A DNA stretch of 37,462 nt, taken from positions 1 to 37,462 of the forward strand of contig JADFCY010000018.1 of the NCBI GenBank assembly GCA_018263335.1. Direction: 5' to 3'. This document shows positions 1-8,443 of the stretch, in pieces. Source of the stretch: Methanolinea sp. (lineage in GTDB: Archaea; Halobacteriota; Methanomicrobia; Methanomicrobiales; Methanospirillaceae). Positions within the stretch are counted from its first letter, which is position 1. Each line of letters starts with the position of its first letter. A model generated the notes under the pieces. That model was not told the origin of the DNA. It searched no databases and saw only the letters and a program-made list of their open reading frames with translations. The translations under genes were made by a program, and so were the position numbers.

Positions 1-323
1 GTGATCTTCGAAGATGCGGAATAGGGGAGGTTCGAGACCACGACCTCAAACGGCGGCAATGGGCAGCGGATTGCGTCCCCCCTCGTGATGGTCAGCCGCC
101 CGGCACGGATCTCATCCTCGAATTCAAGGACAAGGCATTCCGCAAGAAAAGGGTCGATCTCCACCGCATTGACTTTCGCACCCCTGTCAATGAGTGCACG
201 TGTCAGAATGCCCCTTCCAGGTCCGATCTCGAGCACCGTCCGGCCCGCCACCTCAATTGCACCGGCGATGCGCCCGACCGCCCTCCGGTCCACCAGGAAG
301 TGTTGATCGTTCCGAGCGCTCAT
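1..323 (-). CDS. rsmA: 16S rRNA dimethyladenosine transferase RsmA/KsgA (N-terminal part)
   Basis: The leftward reading frame from the ATG at 323 runs off the window edge, so only about 107 N-terminal residues are visible. It begins with a short QHFLVD segment, typical of KsgA/Dim1 proteins, followed by the SAM-binding motif I VLEIGPGRGILT, an acidic VEID loop and the NLPYSASSKI motif of N6-adenine methyltransferases. The family dimethylates two adjacent adenines near the 3' end of 16S rRNA late in small-subunit assembly. The start codon overlaps the stop of the upstream DUF655 gene by 4 nt (ATGA), which implies translational coupling. The rest of the catalytic domain and the C-terminal domain lie outside the window. 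Confidence 0.93.
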   Translation of the reverse strand, partial: MSARNDQHFLVDRRAVGRIAGAIEVAGRTVLEIGPGRGILTRALIDRGAKVNAVEIDPFLAECLVLEFEDEIRAGRLTITRGDAIRCPLPPFEVVVSNLPYSASSKI

Positions 324-880
324 CGGGACGTGAAGAGGTGGTATTTTACCGTGGGGTCCTGCAACTCCTCGAGCACCCGGGCGATGATCATCTTCTCGGG
401 GTGCGGGATAGACTTTATACGCTGGCTGATCTCGGCATAAGTCTCGAAGGGCTTCTTCTCGCGCTCCTGGAGGATCTCCCACATCAGTTTCTTCCCGATC
501 CCAGGCAGGAGGTGGAGCATGTGGAGCTTCGGGCTGATGGATATGGACTTATTGAAGAACTGCACGAACTCGGGCTCCTTCTCCTTCACGATATGTTCAA
601 CCGCAAAGGGAAGCTCAAGGCGTGCGGTCTGAGTCAGGTCCTCGTAGCTGATCCGGCGCTTCACCCGCTCTATCTTCTCGCGCTCACCGTCACCGATGTA
701 CACCCTCTCGTGAATCTGGATCTCGAGGGTCTTTGGGACCATCTCGAGGAGCTTGAACTGGTCCAGCCCGACGCCCTGGACCAGCGGTTCACGCTTGAAC
801 ACCGGGCGGGGATCATCAGGATGCCCTTTCTGGAGGACATCCAGGACTATTGCATTGATCTCCTTCTTCTCCGTCTTCAT
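320..880 (-). CDS. DUF655 family RNA-binding-like protein
   Basis: This 186-residue protein matches the archaeal DUF655 family in length and position, between rpo4 and rsmA. Residues about 8-75 look like a compact beta-rich, OB/S1-like half. Residues about 115-165 contain a helix-hairpin-helix segment around LLPGIGKKLMWEIL, which is usually a nucleic-acid backbone-binding element. Charged residues are abundant throughout. The biochemical role is not established to my knowledge; its constant association with rsmA and ribosomal genes suggests ribosome assembly or RNA binding, which is inference. It starts 8 nt after the rpo4 stop and overlaps rsmA by 4 nt. Confidence 0.87.
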   Translation of the reverse strand: MKTEKKEINAIVLDVLQKGHPDDPRPVFKREPLVQGVGLDQFKLLEMVPKTLEIQIHERVYIGDGEREKIERVKRRISYEDLTQTARLELPFAVEHIVKEKEPEFVQFFNKSISISPKLHMLHLLPGIGKKLMWEILQEREKKPFETYAEISQRIKSIPHPEKMIIARVLEELQDPTVKYHLFTSR

Positions 881-888
881 GTGACCAC

Positions 889-1239
889 TCAGGAGTGCGT
901 TCTGACGACCTCGATAATGGTATCGAGTTCATCGGTCTGGAGGGTGAACTTCTCCTTGGCGTAGATGGCGCGGAGTTCATCCCGTGTCCGGGGCATGACA
1001 TTGGCGATGCGGAACGCAATGTCAGGCTTCATCTTCTCCATCTTCAGCAGTTCGCCCACAAGAAGGCGCGACTTCTCGGACGATGCCCTGGAGAGCTGAT
1101 TGGCATGCTCGATGCTCTTGCGGAGCTCGTATGACATCTCCTTCCCTGCGTCGATCCGTTCTGTCTCCACCTGGTGGAGTACCTCGCGGAGCTCGGGAAG
1201 GGTAATCCTTTCCTCACGAATAATTCCCTTCACCTTCAT
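889..1239 (-). CDS. rpo4: DNA-directed RNA polymerase subunit Rpo4 (RpoF)
   Basis: A 116-residue Rpo4/RpoF (eukaryotic Rpb4 counterpart), which pairs with Rpo7 to form the polymerase stalk that helps open DNA and binds emerging RNA. Recognisable family features are the N-terminal ERITLPE segment, a long central helix, and the C-terminal HRDC-like part with RTRDELRAIYAKE and a DELDTIIEVV ending. The frame is open to a TTG at 1251, but the ATG at 1239 has a GGTGAT Shine-Dalgarno about 4 nt upstream and gives the usual N terminus, so I chose it. It lies between rpl21e and the DUF655 gene, as in many Euryarchaeota. Confidence 0.93.
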   Translation of the reverse strand: MKVKGIIREERITLPELREVLHQVETERIDAGKEMSYELRKSIEHANQLSRASSEKSRLLVGELLKMEKMKPDIAFRIANVMPRTRDELRAIYAKEKFTLQTDELDTIIEVVRTHS

Positions 1240-1273
1240 GCCAATCACCAAAATGTTCGCGTTTGTTGAGTGT

Positions 1274-1564
1274 TTACTTTTGTGCTTTTAGATGTTGCGG
1301 TCTGGCAATCACGATCTTCTCGCTTCCCCCGTCCCTGATGGACAGGAGCCAGGCCCTTCCCCGTTGCCCCACGACCGTCCCGGTCATTCCATGGAAACGC
1401 CTGTGCGGCATGCCCTTCTGGATGCTGGGCTCACAGACCACGTGCACCTTCTGCCCGAGGTCGAACTTCTGGATGAGCGAGGTCACCGGGACCACACCGC
1501 GCTTGCGGAGATCCTTCTTGAACTTGTACCGTGTCTTCTTGCGTGGGCCGTTATGATGCGCCAT
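1274..1564 (-). CDS. rpl21e: 50S ribosomal protein L21e
   Basis: A 96-residue, strongly basic protein with the L21e features: an N-terminal GPRKKTRYKFKKD segment, the FDLGQKVHV strand, and the MPHRRFHGMTGTVVGQRG block of its SH3-like fold. It is an archaeal/eukaryotic-specific protein of the large subunit near the central protuberance. The ATG at 1564 follows the pus10 stop by 5 nt and is preceded by a GGGAG Shine-Dalgarno that overlaps the pus10 stop region. A 34-nt gap separates it from rpo4. Confidence 0.96.
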   Translation of the reverse strand: MAHHNGPRKKTRYKFKKDLRKRGVVPVTSLIQKFDLGQKVHVVCEPSIQKGMPHRRFHGMTGTVVGQRGRAWLLSIRDGGSEKIVIARPQHLKAQK

Positions 1565-1569
1565 GTTGC

Positions 1570-2799
1570 TTACTCTCCCTCATTGTGTCCTTGTACCTGC
1601 ACCACGTCCAGGCTGCACACCCGGGCGGATCTCCCCAGGAGGCCGGAGAGGCTCGGTTCGGTTCTGCCCTGGTCACCGGATATCAGCTCCTTGATGTAGA
1701 GGCCCGCTTCGCCGGTGACCTCCAGGATCACCATCGAGTTCTCCTCTCCCGTGATACTGATATCCAGGACCTGGCGTTCCCGAACCCGGTCTGCCCGGCG
1801 GTGTGCGACCCTAATCGGGGTGCGCTGGCTTATTTTTGCCCCTTTAAGGGCTCGGATTGCGGATTGGAGCTCTTCTTGCGAGTACGATCCGTCAATCTCG
1901 ACCAGGATCCTGTATTTTTTATACCCCTTCGTCGATTTAATAATTTCCACCTCTTCGCGGGTGCTCCACCGCTCGAGGGTGACCGATACCCGCCCTTCGG
2001 CTTCCCGGTTGACTGCGTCCTCGACTTCTGCGAGGTCCCGCACACGCACCCGGGGGGACACCACCTCCATCACAAACGGCCGGCCGGTCCCGACCATCAG
2101 CGCGTCGATATCCTCGCGGCCTGAACCATGGAGGATGGCGTTCTCTGCCAAAAAGAGCCTCGTGACCGGTCTTCCTATCAGCTCCTCCACAGAGTCCTGG
2201 TACTGCTTGCCGGTAAAATTGCAGGCCTCGCACCCCTTCCCCTGGCAGGCACGGCAGTGCCAGTGTGTCTGGGGAATGCCGCGCTCGAGCTTCCGGTACC
2301 TCCCGTAGAAGAAGAGCGGGTTGACCTGCACCTCAACGAACTCCTCCGCGAGGTTGAGGATCGCGACCACTTCAGGCTGCTTCGGGTCTGCGGTCTTCCG
2401 GGTCTTTTTTGCGACCGCCTTTCCCACCTCGCGGTTCATCTCGGACTTCAGGGGCTCGGCGTGGGCAAGGGAAAGATCGCTCCAGACGATCTCCTCGCTC
2501 TCTGCCATCAGGGGAGGGACCCTGGTGCCGATGACGAACCGCTCGAACTCAATTCCCCGGGTTGCTTCGATCACCCGGTCTGCCCACTCGTCGACCCGCG
2601 AGAAGAGGTCCCCGCATATCCAGCACTGGCCGGGAGGCCTGTACGGGAGGTGGTCACGAAGGAAGAGGGAGATGCGGAGAGCCCTCCCCCGCTCCTCGTT
2701 GGTGAGGCCAAACGACCGTTTCCCAAAGAAACGACCGAGGCAATGGTCGCAGGTCTCACCATATGAGAGGATCTTCTCCGCCTCTTCGAGGATCACCAT
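1570..2799 (-). CDS. pus10: tRNA pseudouridine synthase Pus10
   Basis: A 409-residue Pus10, the archaeal enzyme that makes pseudouridine 54 and 55 in the T-loop of tRNA. The N-terminal third holds the accessory THUMP-like domain with Cys pairs CDHC (about 17-20) and CWIC (about 59-62), which probably bind zinc. A further CRACQGKGCEAC cluster lies mid-protein. The catalytic motif GSGREDIDALMVGTGRPF supplies the conserved Asp. The C-terminal half has the KYRILVEIDG and ITGEAGLYIKELISGD segments of the synthase fold. It overlaps the upstream trmY by 7 nt. This pairing is functionally meaningful, since TrmY methylates the pseudouridine 54 that Pus10 makes. Confidence 0.95.
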   Translation of the reverse strand: MVILEEAEKILSYGETCDHCLGRFFGKRSFGLTNEERGRALRISLFLRDHLPYRPPGQCWICGDLFSRVDEWADRVIEATRGIEFERFVIGTRVPPLMAESEEIVWSDLSLAHAEPLKSEMNREVGKAVAKKTRKTADPKQPEVVAILNLAEEFVEVQVNPLFFYGRYRKLERGIPQTHWHCRACQGKGCEACNFTGKQYQDSVEELIGRPVTRLFLAENAILHGSGREDIDALMVGTGRPFVMEVVSPRVRVRDLAEVEDAVNREAEGRVSVTLERWSTREEVEIIKSTKGYKKYRILVEIDGSYSQEELQSAIRALKGAKISQRTPIRVAHRRADRVRERQVLDISITGEENSMVILEVTGEAGLYIKELISGDQGRTEPSLSGLLGRSARVCSLDVVQVQGHNEGE

Positions 2800-3368
2800 C
2801 CCGCTTCCCTCCGGTCAATTTCGTTCCAGAGCACGGTGATGGCATGGTCGGCATGCAGCGACCGGGGACCAAGAGATATCCGTTCCAGCCCTTCCAGGGA
2901 ATGGTTCTCCTCTTCCGCAAAATCCAGGTGATCGCTCAGCAGGAATGCGTCAGGCAGTGTTGCCATGGCCCGGGCATCAGTCCCGTTCTCATCAAGAACG
3001 GCAAAGGTATATTCGCACAGGAGATCCGAGAGCCCGCCCTTCTTCACCTCGACTCCGGGGGTCGACTCGCGAAATCCGGTCCCGGCAGGAACTGCCAGCG
3101 CCTTCTTGATGAGTGACCCGGCACTCCTCTCATCGGGGCTCAGATAGCGGAGGCGTCCGCCAGAGAACCGGATGGTCTTCGGGGGGTCGGGCTCGCCGAG
3201 CAGGACGAGGAAGCACTCGACATCCCTCCGGAACTCGTGGGAGAGGAAGAATGCGGCATTGACACAGCGGCACAGGACGTCCATCCGGCCGGCGCTTCCC
3301 GGCATATCCGAGAGGTTGAAGTCTCCTGCTGTGCGGGCCAGGTGCCCAATGATGGCAACCCGTCGCAT
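2793..3368 (-). CDS. trmY: tRNA (pseudouridine54-N1)-methyltransferase TrmY
   Basis: A 191-residue SPOUT-class methyltransferase of the TrmY family, which converts pseudouridine 54 to N1-methylpseudouridine in archaeal tRNA. The sequence has the family's N-terminal FNLSDMPGSAGRMDVLCRC block, the central ECFLVLLGEPDPPKTIRFSG segment, and a C-terminal knot region with LSDHLDFAEEE and ISLGPRSLHADHAI, where the AdoMet-binding loops lie. It starts 9 nt after the srp54 stop and overlaps pus10 by 7 nt, placing both enzymes of the m1Psi54 pathway next to each other in the translation cluster. Confidence 0.94.
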   Translation of the reverse strand: MRRVAIIGHLARTAGDFNLSDMPGSAGRMDVLCRCVNAAFFLSHEFRRDVECFLVLLGEPDPPKTIRFSGGRLRYLSPDERSAGSLIKKALAVPAGTGFRESTPGVEVKKGGLSDLLCEYTFAVLDENGTDARAMATLPDAFLLSDHLDFAEEENHSLEGLERISLGPRSLHADHAITVLWNEIDRREAGW

Positions 3369-3377
3369 CGCGCTCTT

Positions 3378-4697
3378 TCACATCCCGCCGAACTTCTTCA
3401 TCATGCGCTGCATGTTGAACTTTCCCTGGCCGCCGCGGACCCCCTTCAGCGCTTTCTTCATCATCTTGTAGTAGCGCAGGAGTTCGCGCACCTCTTCGGG
3501 GCTTGCACCCGCCCCGATCGCAATCCGGTGAATGCGGGAACTTCCCATGACAGAGGGATCGTCAAGTTCCGTGCTCGTCATGGAGTCCATGATGATGCGG
3601 TAGCGCTGCATCTTGGTGCTGGTGATGTCGTAGGCGTCCTGGGGGATCTCCATGTTCCCGAGCGGGAGCATGCTCATGATCTGCTTGAGCGGCCCCATCC
3701 GGTTCACCGCCTCCAGCTGCTGGTACATGTCACGCAGCGAGAACTTGCCCCTGAGCATGGCGTTCACATCGACATCGCGGCCTGCCATGGTCTCTTCAGC
3801 CCTCTCGACGAGCGCTTTCAGATCCCCCATGCCAAGGAGCCTGGAGATGAACCCGTCGGGCTCGAAGCGTTCCAGGTCTTCGCTCGTCTCGCCGCTGCCG
3901 ATGAACACGATCCCGGCTTTCGTCTCCGCCACTGCAGAGAGTGCCCCGCCGCCCTTTGCAGTCCCGTCCATCTTGGTGATGATCACCCCGTCAATGGTGA
4001 TCGCCTCGTGGAAGCGGCGGGCCTGTTCTGCCGCCTGCTGGCCAAGGGCCGCGTCTATCACGAGCCAGCGGTGCTTTGCCGAGGCGATTTTCTGGATATC
4101 GATGATCTCCTGGATCAGATCTGCCTCGAGTGCATGCCTTCCCTGGGTGTCGATGATCACCACCTCGTTTCCGGACATCGCGGGAAGCCCATCGCGGACA
4201 ATTCTTAGGGCATCTTTCTCCTTCGGGTCACCGAAGCAGGGGATGTGTATCCGGGAACAGAGGGTGTGCAACTGCTCGAACGCGCCTGGACGGAACGTAT
4301 CGGCACAGATCACTCCCACCCTCAGGCCTTTTCTCTGGAAGTACCGGGCAAGCTTTGCAGTGGTGGTGGTCTTGCCGCTGCCCTGGAGGCCGGCCATGAG
4401 GATGACCTGGGGCTCAAGCTTCACCTCACCCGCGCTGCCGACCAGTTTCACGAGCTCCTGGTACACGATGCGGAGGACATGCTCCCTGACCGTCATGCCC
4501 TTCGGGGGCTGCTCCTCGAGGGAACGTGTCTTTATCGCCTGGGAGAGCTGCATCACCAGTTTCACGTTCACGTCGGCCTGGATGAGCGCCCTCTGGAGGT
4601 CTTTTACGAGTTCTTCGACTGCGGCACGGTCTACGACCGTCTTTCCCGCGAGCTTCTTGAGGGCATCCTTGAGAGATGTCCCGAGCCTGTCGAGCAT
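3378..4697 (-). CDS. srp54: Signal recognition particle GTPase SRP54
   Basis: A 439-residue SRP54, which binds signal sequences and 7S RNA and docks with FtsY for co-translational export. The N domain is residues 1-90. The GTPase motifs are GLQGSGKTT (about 103-111), [11 protein letters not shown] (about 133-143), DTQGR (183-187) and [11 protein letters not shown] (about 241-251). The methionine-rich M domain follows from about 300, with [17 protein letters not shown] for RNA binding, and ends in KKFGGM. The G3 motif has Gln where DTAGR is usual (codon 4143-4145). The start ATG overlaps the ftsY stop by one nucleotide (TGATG), so SRP and its receptor are translationally linked. Confidence 0.96.
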   Translation of the reverse strand: MLDRLGTSLKDALKKLAGKTVVDRAAVEELVKDLQRALIQADVNVKLVMQLSQAIKTRSLEEQPPKGMTVREHVLRIVYQELVKLVGSAGEVKLEPQVILMAGLQGSGKTTTTAKLARYFQRKGLRVGVICADTFRPGAFEQLHTLCSRIHIPCFGDPKEKDALRIVRDGLPAMSGNEVVIIDTQGRHALEADLIQEIIDIQKIASAKHRWLVIDAALGQQAAEQARRFHEAITIDGVIITKMDGTAKGGGALSAVAETKAGIVFIGSGETSEDLERFEPDGFISRLLGMGDLKALVERAEETMAGRDVDVNAMLRGKFSLRDMYQQLEAVNRMGPLKQIMSMLPLGNMEIPQDAYDITSTKMQRYRIIMDSMTSTELDDPSVMGSSRIHRIAIGAGASPEEVRELLRYYKMMKKALKGVRGGQGKFNMQRMMKKFGGM

Positions 4698-5722
4698 CAG
4701 GCGGAGACCCCCAGGAGTTCGTCGACCACCCGATCCGGAGAGAAGGGGATGATATCATCATATCCCTGTCCCACTCCGAGGAACATCACCGGTTTTCCTA
4801 TGGTATGCGCAATCGAGATCGCCGCACCACCCTTCGGGTCCATGTCAGCCTTCGTGAGCACGACCGCATCCGCCCCGACTGTCTTCTCGAACTCGTGCGC
4901 TCTGACCACGGCATCGTTGCCAGCAACGGCCTCGTCCACGTACACGATGAGGTCGGGCTTCATCACTCTCCTGATCTTCCCGAGCTGGTTCATCAGGTTC
5001 GCCCTGTTGTGGAACCGTCCTGCAGTATCGGCGAGGACGGCATCGATGCGGTTCGCTTCTGCATGCTGGACCGCGTCAAAGAGGACTGCCGACGGATCGG
5101 CGCCTGCCTGGTGCTGGATGACCTTGATCCCGAGCCGCCCTGCATGCACCTCGATCTGCTCGAGTGCACCCGCACGGAAGGTATCCCCTGCCCCGATGAC
5201 AACCGAACATCCGTTCTTTTTCAGGTACGAAGCCACCTTTGCGACCGTCGTGGTCTTGCCGGTGCCGTTCACACCGGTGAAGAGGATCTTCACCGGTTTT
5301 TCATGGTCCCGGACATAGGAGAGCAGGTCAAACCCCTGCCCGAGCACGCCAAGGATGGCACCCCTCAGCGCGGAGACCACAATCCCGTCCACTGACTCCC
5401 CAATTTTTCTCCGCCTTCCGGTGAGATCTGCCCTCACCCTCTGAATAATCTCCTCGGTGACAGGGAGGGCGACATCATTCTCGAGGAGGATCATCTCCAG
5501 TTCAAAAAGGGGTTCCTCGACATCTTTTTCGGCAATGAAAAATTCGCGGTCGGTGATGAGGACTTTTACCCGGGAGAGAAGGGACGGGTCTTTCTCTTCT
5601 GGCCCTGTCCCGGACAATGCCTTGTTTTCCGGCGCGCTCTCTGCAGGAGATGCGGTCTTTGCGATATTCTCCTCCAGTCTTCCCTGGATCTTCTGGAGCC
5701 TGGCCCTGAGCCCCTCGAACAT
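4697..5722 (-). CDS. ftsY: Signal recognition particle receptor FtsY
   Basis: A 341-residue archaeal FtsY, the membrane-associated GTPase receptor for SRP. A charged A-like N-terminal region of about 60 residues precedes the N domain. The GTPase motifs are [40 protein letters not shown] and [10 protein letters not shown], followed by [12 protein letters not shown] near the C terminus. The G3 motif here is the canonical DTAGR, unlike that of the neighbouring SRP54. A GTG at 5725 also opens the frame, but the ATG at 5722 has a GGGGTG-type Shine-Dalgarno and is preferred. It lies 22 nt after the prefoldin gene. Confidence 0.95.
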   Translation of the reverse strand: MFEGLRARLQKIQGRLEENIAKTASPAESAPENKALSGTGPEEKDPSLLSRVKVLITDREFFIAEKDVEEPLFELEMILLENDVALPVTEEIIQRVRADLTGRRRKIGESVDGIVVSALRGAILGVLGQGFDLLSYVRDHEKPVKILFTGVNGTGKTTTVAKVASYLKKNGCSVVIGAGDTFRAGALEQIEVHAGRLGIKVIQHQAGADPSAVLFDAVQHAEANRIDAVLADTAGRFHNRANLMNQLGKIRRVMKPDLIVYVDEAVAGNDAVVRAHEFEKTVGADAVVLTKADMDPKGGAAISIAHTIGKPVMFLGVGQGYDDIIPFSPDRVVDELLGVSA

Positions 5723-5744
5723 CACGCACCCCCCGCCCGCAGCA

Positions 5745-6203
5745 TTATCCCGATTGTTCGTCCGGAATCGGCCGGGCCTGCTGCATCTGGTACTGCTGGT
5801 ACCCTGCTTCCAGGCGGCGGGCGATCTCGTTCATCTGGTACTTGAGCTGTTCGAGGGTCTCGATGACCTTCTTTGAAGAGGCCTCCATCTCGGTGAGACG
5901 GTCTTTTAGGTATTCCACCGCCTCTTCGCTTGACCGTTCGACCACGACCTCGGCCCCGATGTTCAGGAGGACCCGCTCAGGCTCCTCGATGCGTGCCCGG
6001 AGACTGACCCCTCCTCCGATCTGGAGCAGCACGGTGTCCCCGGATGATTCCTTGATGCCATGTATTGCATCGATCGCGGCAAGCGCTTCCACTCTCCCCT
6101 CTTCGAGGAGGGCCAGCTGCTGCGAGAATATCTCGGACTGCTGCCGGTACTCGTTCAGGTACAGCTGGAGCGACTGCAGCTCCCTCGGGTCAATCCCTTC
6201 CAC
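5745..6203 (-). CDS. pfdA: Prefoldin subunit alpha
   Basis: About 152 residues with the prefoldin architecture: an N-terminal helix (about 8-55, RELQSLQLYLNEYRQQSEIF), a central beta-hairpin region (VLLQIGGGVSLRARI and VLLNIGAEVVVERSSEEAVEYL), and a C-terminal coiled-coil helix (about 105-145). Prefoldin is the hexameric holdase that hands unfolded proteins to the thermosome. GTG codons at 6215, 6212 and 6203 are all possible starts. I chose 6203 because GGTGAG, within the end of the LX gene, sits about 4 nt upstream; the longer versions add only four residues. The position after LX is conserved in Euryarchaeota. Confidence 0.92.
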   Translation of the reverse strand: MEGIDPRELQSLQLYLNEYRQQSEIFSQQLALLEEGRVEALAAIDAIHGIKESSGDTVLLQIGGGVSLRARIEEPERVLLNIGAEVVVERSSEEAVEYLKDRLTEMEASSKKVIETLEQLKYQMNEIARRLEAGYQQYQMQQARPIPDEQSG

Positions 6204-6204
6204 C

Positions 6205-6396
6205 TTACTCACCACTGAACAGAGTTACGGACTTCACGGTGATATAACTTCTTTTCAGCCGGTGTTTGCTCCCGATAAGGGTATATATCCGCTCTTTTGC
6301 CTGGCCTTCATTCGGGGCCTCCACCACTTTCGTGTAGGGGCGCCACTCGTCTCCCATCCTGAAATCGCCTTTTACCTCAAACTTTTGGTCCGCCAT
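6205..6396 (-). CDS. rpl18a: 50S ribosomal protein L18Ae (LX)
   Basis: A 63-residue LX/L18Ae protein. KFEVKGDFRMGDEWRPYTK and IYTLIGSKHRLKRSYI are the hallmark segments of the single archaeal L18Ae domain, of which the eukaryotic protein has a longer version. The ATG at 6396 gives the usual MADQKFEVKG start. A GTG at 6408 overlapping the aIF6 stop (GTGA) would add four residues and cannot be excluded. The gene lies between aIF6 and prefoldin alpha, a characteristic archaeal arrangement. Confidence 0.92.
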   Translation of the reverse strand: MADQKFEVKGDFRMGDEWRPYTKVVEAPNEGQAKERIYTLIGSKHRLKRSYITVKSVTLFSGE

Positions 6397-6404
6397 TCTC
6401 TCAC

Positions 6405-7067
6405 TCACTCCAGAAATCCAAATACATCCTCTACTCTTCCAAGTTCAAAGCCGGTGGTCTCGAGCCCGGCAACGTACCCATGCTCGTTCACGAGGAGGCC
6501 TGTCCCCACAAGGCCGGTCCCCCTGTTGATCGACCCGGTCCCGATGGGCACACCCGCAGCCTCCTCCAGCACCTGGATCTCGGCCCGGGTGCTGCGCGGG
6601 TGAACCAGTATCCCCCTGTTTGTGGCAACTCCCGCCATCCCAACCGTCCTGATGCCGCCGAGGGTGAGAGGGATGGTCGCAACTCCCAGGAATTCGCCCA
6701 CCTCGCGTGCCATCTGCTTTGGCATGTCGGGGTGGACAGCGGCAAAGGAGTCGTTTGCCATGATCACATTGCCTGCGGCATTCATGGTATGCTCGAGGAG
6801 GAATACCTGGCCATACTCCTCGAGGAGGGCAATCTCGCGGTCATCCGCAAGGCCGCTCGTGACGAAACCGCGCCTGTTTCCTGCAAGGAGCGATCCGACG
6901 ATCTCGCTCCCCTGGATGGTGGTGGGAATGATCTCCACGTCCAGCAACTCCATCAGGGCCTGGCAGAACTCCTCAGGTGCACTGGGTGGGACTACCGCAA
7001 GGCCGTCGACAACCCTGGAGAACACGCCGATATTCGAGTCGCCGGCAATGGAGATCGTCCTGTCCAT
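6405..7067 (-). CDS. eif6: Translation initiation factor 6 (aIF6)
   Basis: A 220-residue aIF6, the anti-association factor that binds the large ribosomal subunit and blocks premature joining. It shows the repeated pentein pattern: [71 protein letters not shown] and [19 protein letters not shown]. The frame opens at 7106, but the ATG at 7067, one nucleotide after the L31e stop and just behind GAGGAG, gives the standard length and N terminus. Confidence 0.96.
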   Translation of the reverse strand: MDRTISIAGDSNIGVFSRVVDGLAVVPPSAPEEFCQALMELLDVEIIPTTIQGSEIVGSLLAGNRRGFVTSGLADDREIALLEEYGQVFLLEHTMNAAGNVIMANDSFAAVHPDMPKQMAREVGEFLGVATIPLTLGGIRTVGMAGVATNRGILVHPRSTRAEIQVLEEAAGVPIGTGSINRGTGLVGTGLLVNEHGYVAGLETTGFELGRVEDVFGFLE

Positions 7068-7068
7068 C

Positions 7069-7332
7069 TCACTCCTCAGCAAGTTCCGCCTGGACCTGCC
7101 CGTCATCGAACTTCATGGCCCGGACACGAATGCGCGACGGAGGTTTCTTTGCGCCGCGGTCCCAGACCCGCTCGTTGATGGTTCTGTCCAGTTTGACGTC
7201 CTGGCTCTTCATGTGCTTGGCCAGGAACTTCCTGATATCCTTTATTGCGGTATTGCTCCTCTTCCAGCTGGGAGCCCTCTTTGCATCCCGCAACGGGATG
7301 ATGTAAATCTGCTCCTGCATCTTGTCTGCCAT
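7069..7332 (-). CDS. rpl31e: 50S ribosomal protein L31e
   Basis: An 87-residue L31e, which lies near the peptide exit tunnel and is archaeal/eukaryotic-specific. Family features are [31 protein letters not shown] and a C-terminal strand with [16 protein letters not shown] at 7341 is in frame, but the ATG at 7332 is preceded by a GGTG element inside the end of the L39e gene and gives the expected start, [12 protein letters not shown]. It lies between rpl39e and aIF6, as in many archaea. Confidence 0.95.
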   Translation of the reverse strand: MADKMQEQIYIIPLRDAKRAPSWKRSNTAIKDIRKFLAKHMKSQDVKLDRTINERVWDRGAKKPPSRIRVRAMKFDDGQVQAELAEE

Positions 7333-7337
7333 AACCC

Positions 7338-7490
7338 TCACACCTTCAGCGTACTCCTTCTCCAGTTACGCCTGCGGGGATGGGTCGAGACCTTCCGTTT
7401 GGTCCGCATCATCACCCACGCAGGAACCCTGCGGTTCTGCTCACACGCCTTTGCCAGGCGTACCTTGTATCCTTTGGTTGATCTGCTCAT
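7338..7490 (-). CDS. rpl39e: 50S ribosomal protein L39e
   Basis: A 50-residue, very basic protein read directly from the complement strand. It starts [20 protein letters not shown] and ends [12 protein letters not shown], with the [13 protein letters not shown] block diagnostic of L39e. The protein lines the large-subunit exit tunnel. Its start overlaps the stop of the upstream PP-loop gene by 4 nt (ATGA), and its last codons contain the Shine-Dalgarno of rpl31e. Its small size makes it easy to miss in automated annotation. Confidence 0.96.
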   Translation of the reverse strand: MSRSTKGYKVRLAKACEQNRRVPAWVMMRTKRKVSTHPRRRNWRRSTLKV

Positions 7491-8095
7491 GTGTATCTCA
7501 CCCTCATGTCGTCAATTATACCCGTGACCAGGGACTGTGCATGGCCCGCGGGAAAAAATCCTGCCGCATCCTTGCCCCTGGCCCGCACCCCTTCACGGAT
7601 CTCCGCCTCATAGTCCCCGTTCTCGATTCTTCCCGTCTCACCATGTGCGATCTGCAGGTGCCGTGCCACCAGGCGGTCCACTTCCCTGCGGGGAAACCCG
7701 AGCAGCGGGCGCAGGTAACTGCACCCGGTGGTGTCCTGAAGGGACTGCACCTCGTCCCGCGAGAGCATGGGGATCCTGTCGTCGAACCGGGTCCCGTCTG
7801 CGATCACCCTGTACTCAGCGGCGAGAGCGCGGAGGGCTTCCCTGTGCACCATCTGGATGGCGCCGTTGGGATAGCCGCTCGCGAGGACCATTTCCACTGC
7901 ACGGTCCAAAAGTCCCTCGCCGAATGTCCGCCGGAACCAGGGCAGGCCTATTGCGCGGGCCGCTCTCTCGACGGCATGCAGGCTCCTTTCGGGGCTGAAC
8001 ACGAAGGTGTTCAGTTCCACCGCGTAATCTCTTGAGAGAAGGACTGCTGCAAGGGAGCTGTCCTTGCCCCCGCTGAAGAGGACTCCGGCCTTCAT
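7487..8095 (-). CDS. PP-loop ATP pyrophosphatase-like protein (COG2117 type)
   Basis: A 202-residue protein that begins with the PP-loop signature [14 protein letters not shown] (about 7-20), the AMP-forming ATP-binding loop of N-type pyrophosphatases such as tRNA thiolases and asparagine synthetase. [13 protein letters not shown] segment mid-protein is typical of the second substrate-binding region in this family. The substrate is unknown; COG2117 is sometimes described as related to tRNA 2-thiouridylation, which fits the translation neighbourhood but is inference. It overlaps both neighbours by 4 nt (ATGA junctions with the PDCD5-like gene and rpl39e). The C-terminal 40 residues carry no motif I recognise. 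Confidence 0.84.
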   Translation of the reverse strand: MKAGVLFSGGKDSSLAAVLLSRDYAVELNTFVFSPERSLHAVERAARAIGLPWFRRTFGEGLLDRAVEMVLASGYPNGAIQMVHREALRALAAEYRVIADGTRFDDRIPMLSRDEVQSLQDTTGCSYLRPLLGFPRREVDRLVARHLQIAHGETGRIENGDYEAEIREGVRARGKDAAGFFPAGHAQSLVTGIIDDMRVRYT

Positions 8096-8433
8096 CCTTT
8101 CCTGGTGATCCTGAAATCCTTCTTTGCCGGCTGCAGCTGCTGCAGCAGGGATTTCAGCTGTGCATCCGTGATCTTCTGCTTGAGACGCCCGCTCTGGGCC
8201 AGCATCACCAGCTGCTGCTCGACAGCGCGTGCGAATTCGGGCTTGGTCAGCTTGATGGTATTGAGCCGCTCCCTCGCTTCAGGCTCGAGAATCTGCATGA
8301 GCACGGCATGGATCTGTGCATCCATCTGTTTCTGGCGCTCCATCTCCTCCTGCATCATCTGCTGGTCGATGGACTGCTGCTGCAACTGCGCCATTCTCCT
8401 GCGCCTGAGTTCCGCGAGTTCGTCGTCTCCCAT
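8092..8433 (-). CDS. PDCD5-like DNA-binding protein
   Basis: A 113-residue, highly charged, helix-rich protein with the archaeal PDCD5/TFAR19-like layout: ELAELRRRRMAQLQQQ at the N terminus, a Met/Gln-rich helix, the conserved ILEPEARERLNTIKLTKPEFARAVEQQLVMLAQSGRL core, and a basic tail ending FRITRKG. Family members bind DNA nonspecifically and associate with ribosomal gene clusters; the cellular role in archaea is unclear. The ATG at 8433 is preferred over the GTG at 8442 because GGTGAG, right after the S19e stop, sits 5-6 nt upstream of it. Confidence 0.9.
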   Translation of the reverse strand: MGDDELAELRRRRMAQLQQQSIDQQMMQEEMERQKQMDAQIHAVLMQILEPEARERLNTIKLTKPEFARAVEQQLVMLAQSGRLKQKITDAQLKSLLQQLQPAKKDFRITRKG

Positions 8434-8443
8434 CCCGCTCACC

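Noticed and set aside
194-964. Open frame of 256 codons on the plus strand
   Set aside because: It is the complement of the DUF655 and rpo4 genes and of the start of rsmA; its composition mirrors these genes and it has no recognisable domain or start signal.
3237-4208. Open frame of 323 codons on the plus strand
   Set aside because: Antisense shadow of srp54 and trmY; GC-rich genes often leave the opposite frame open.
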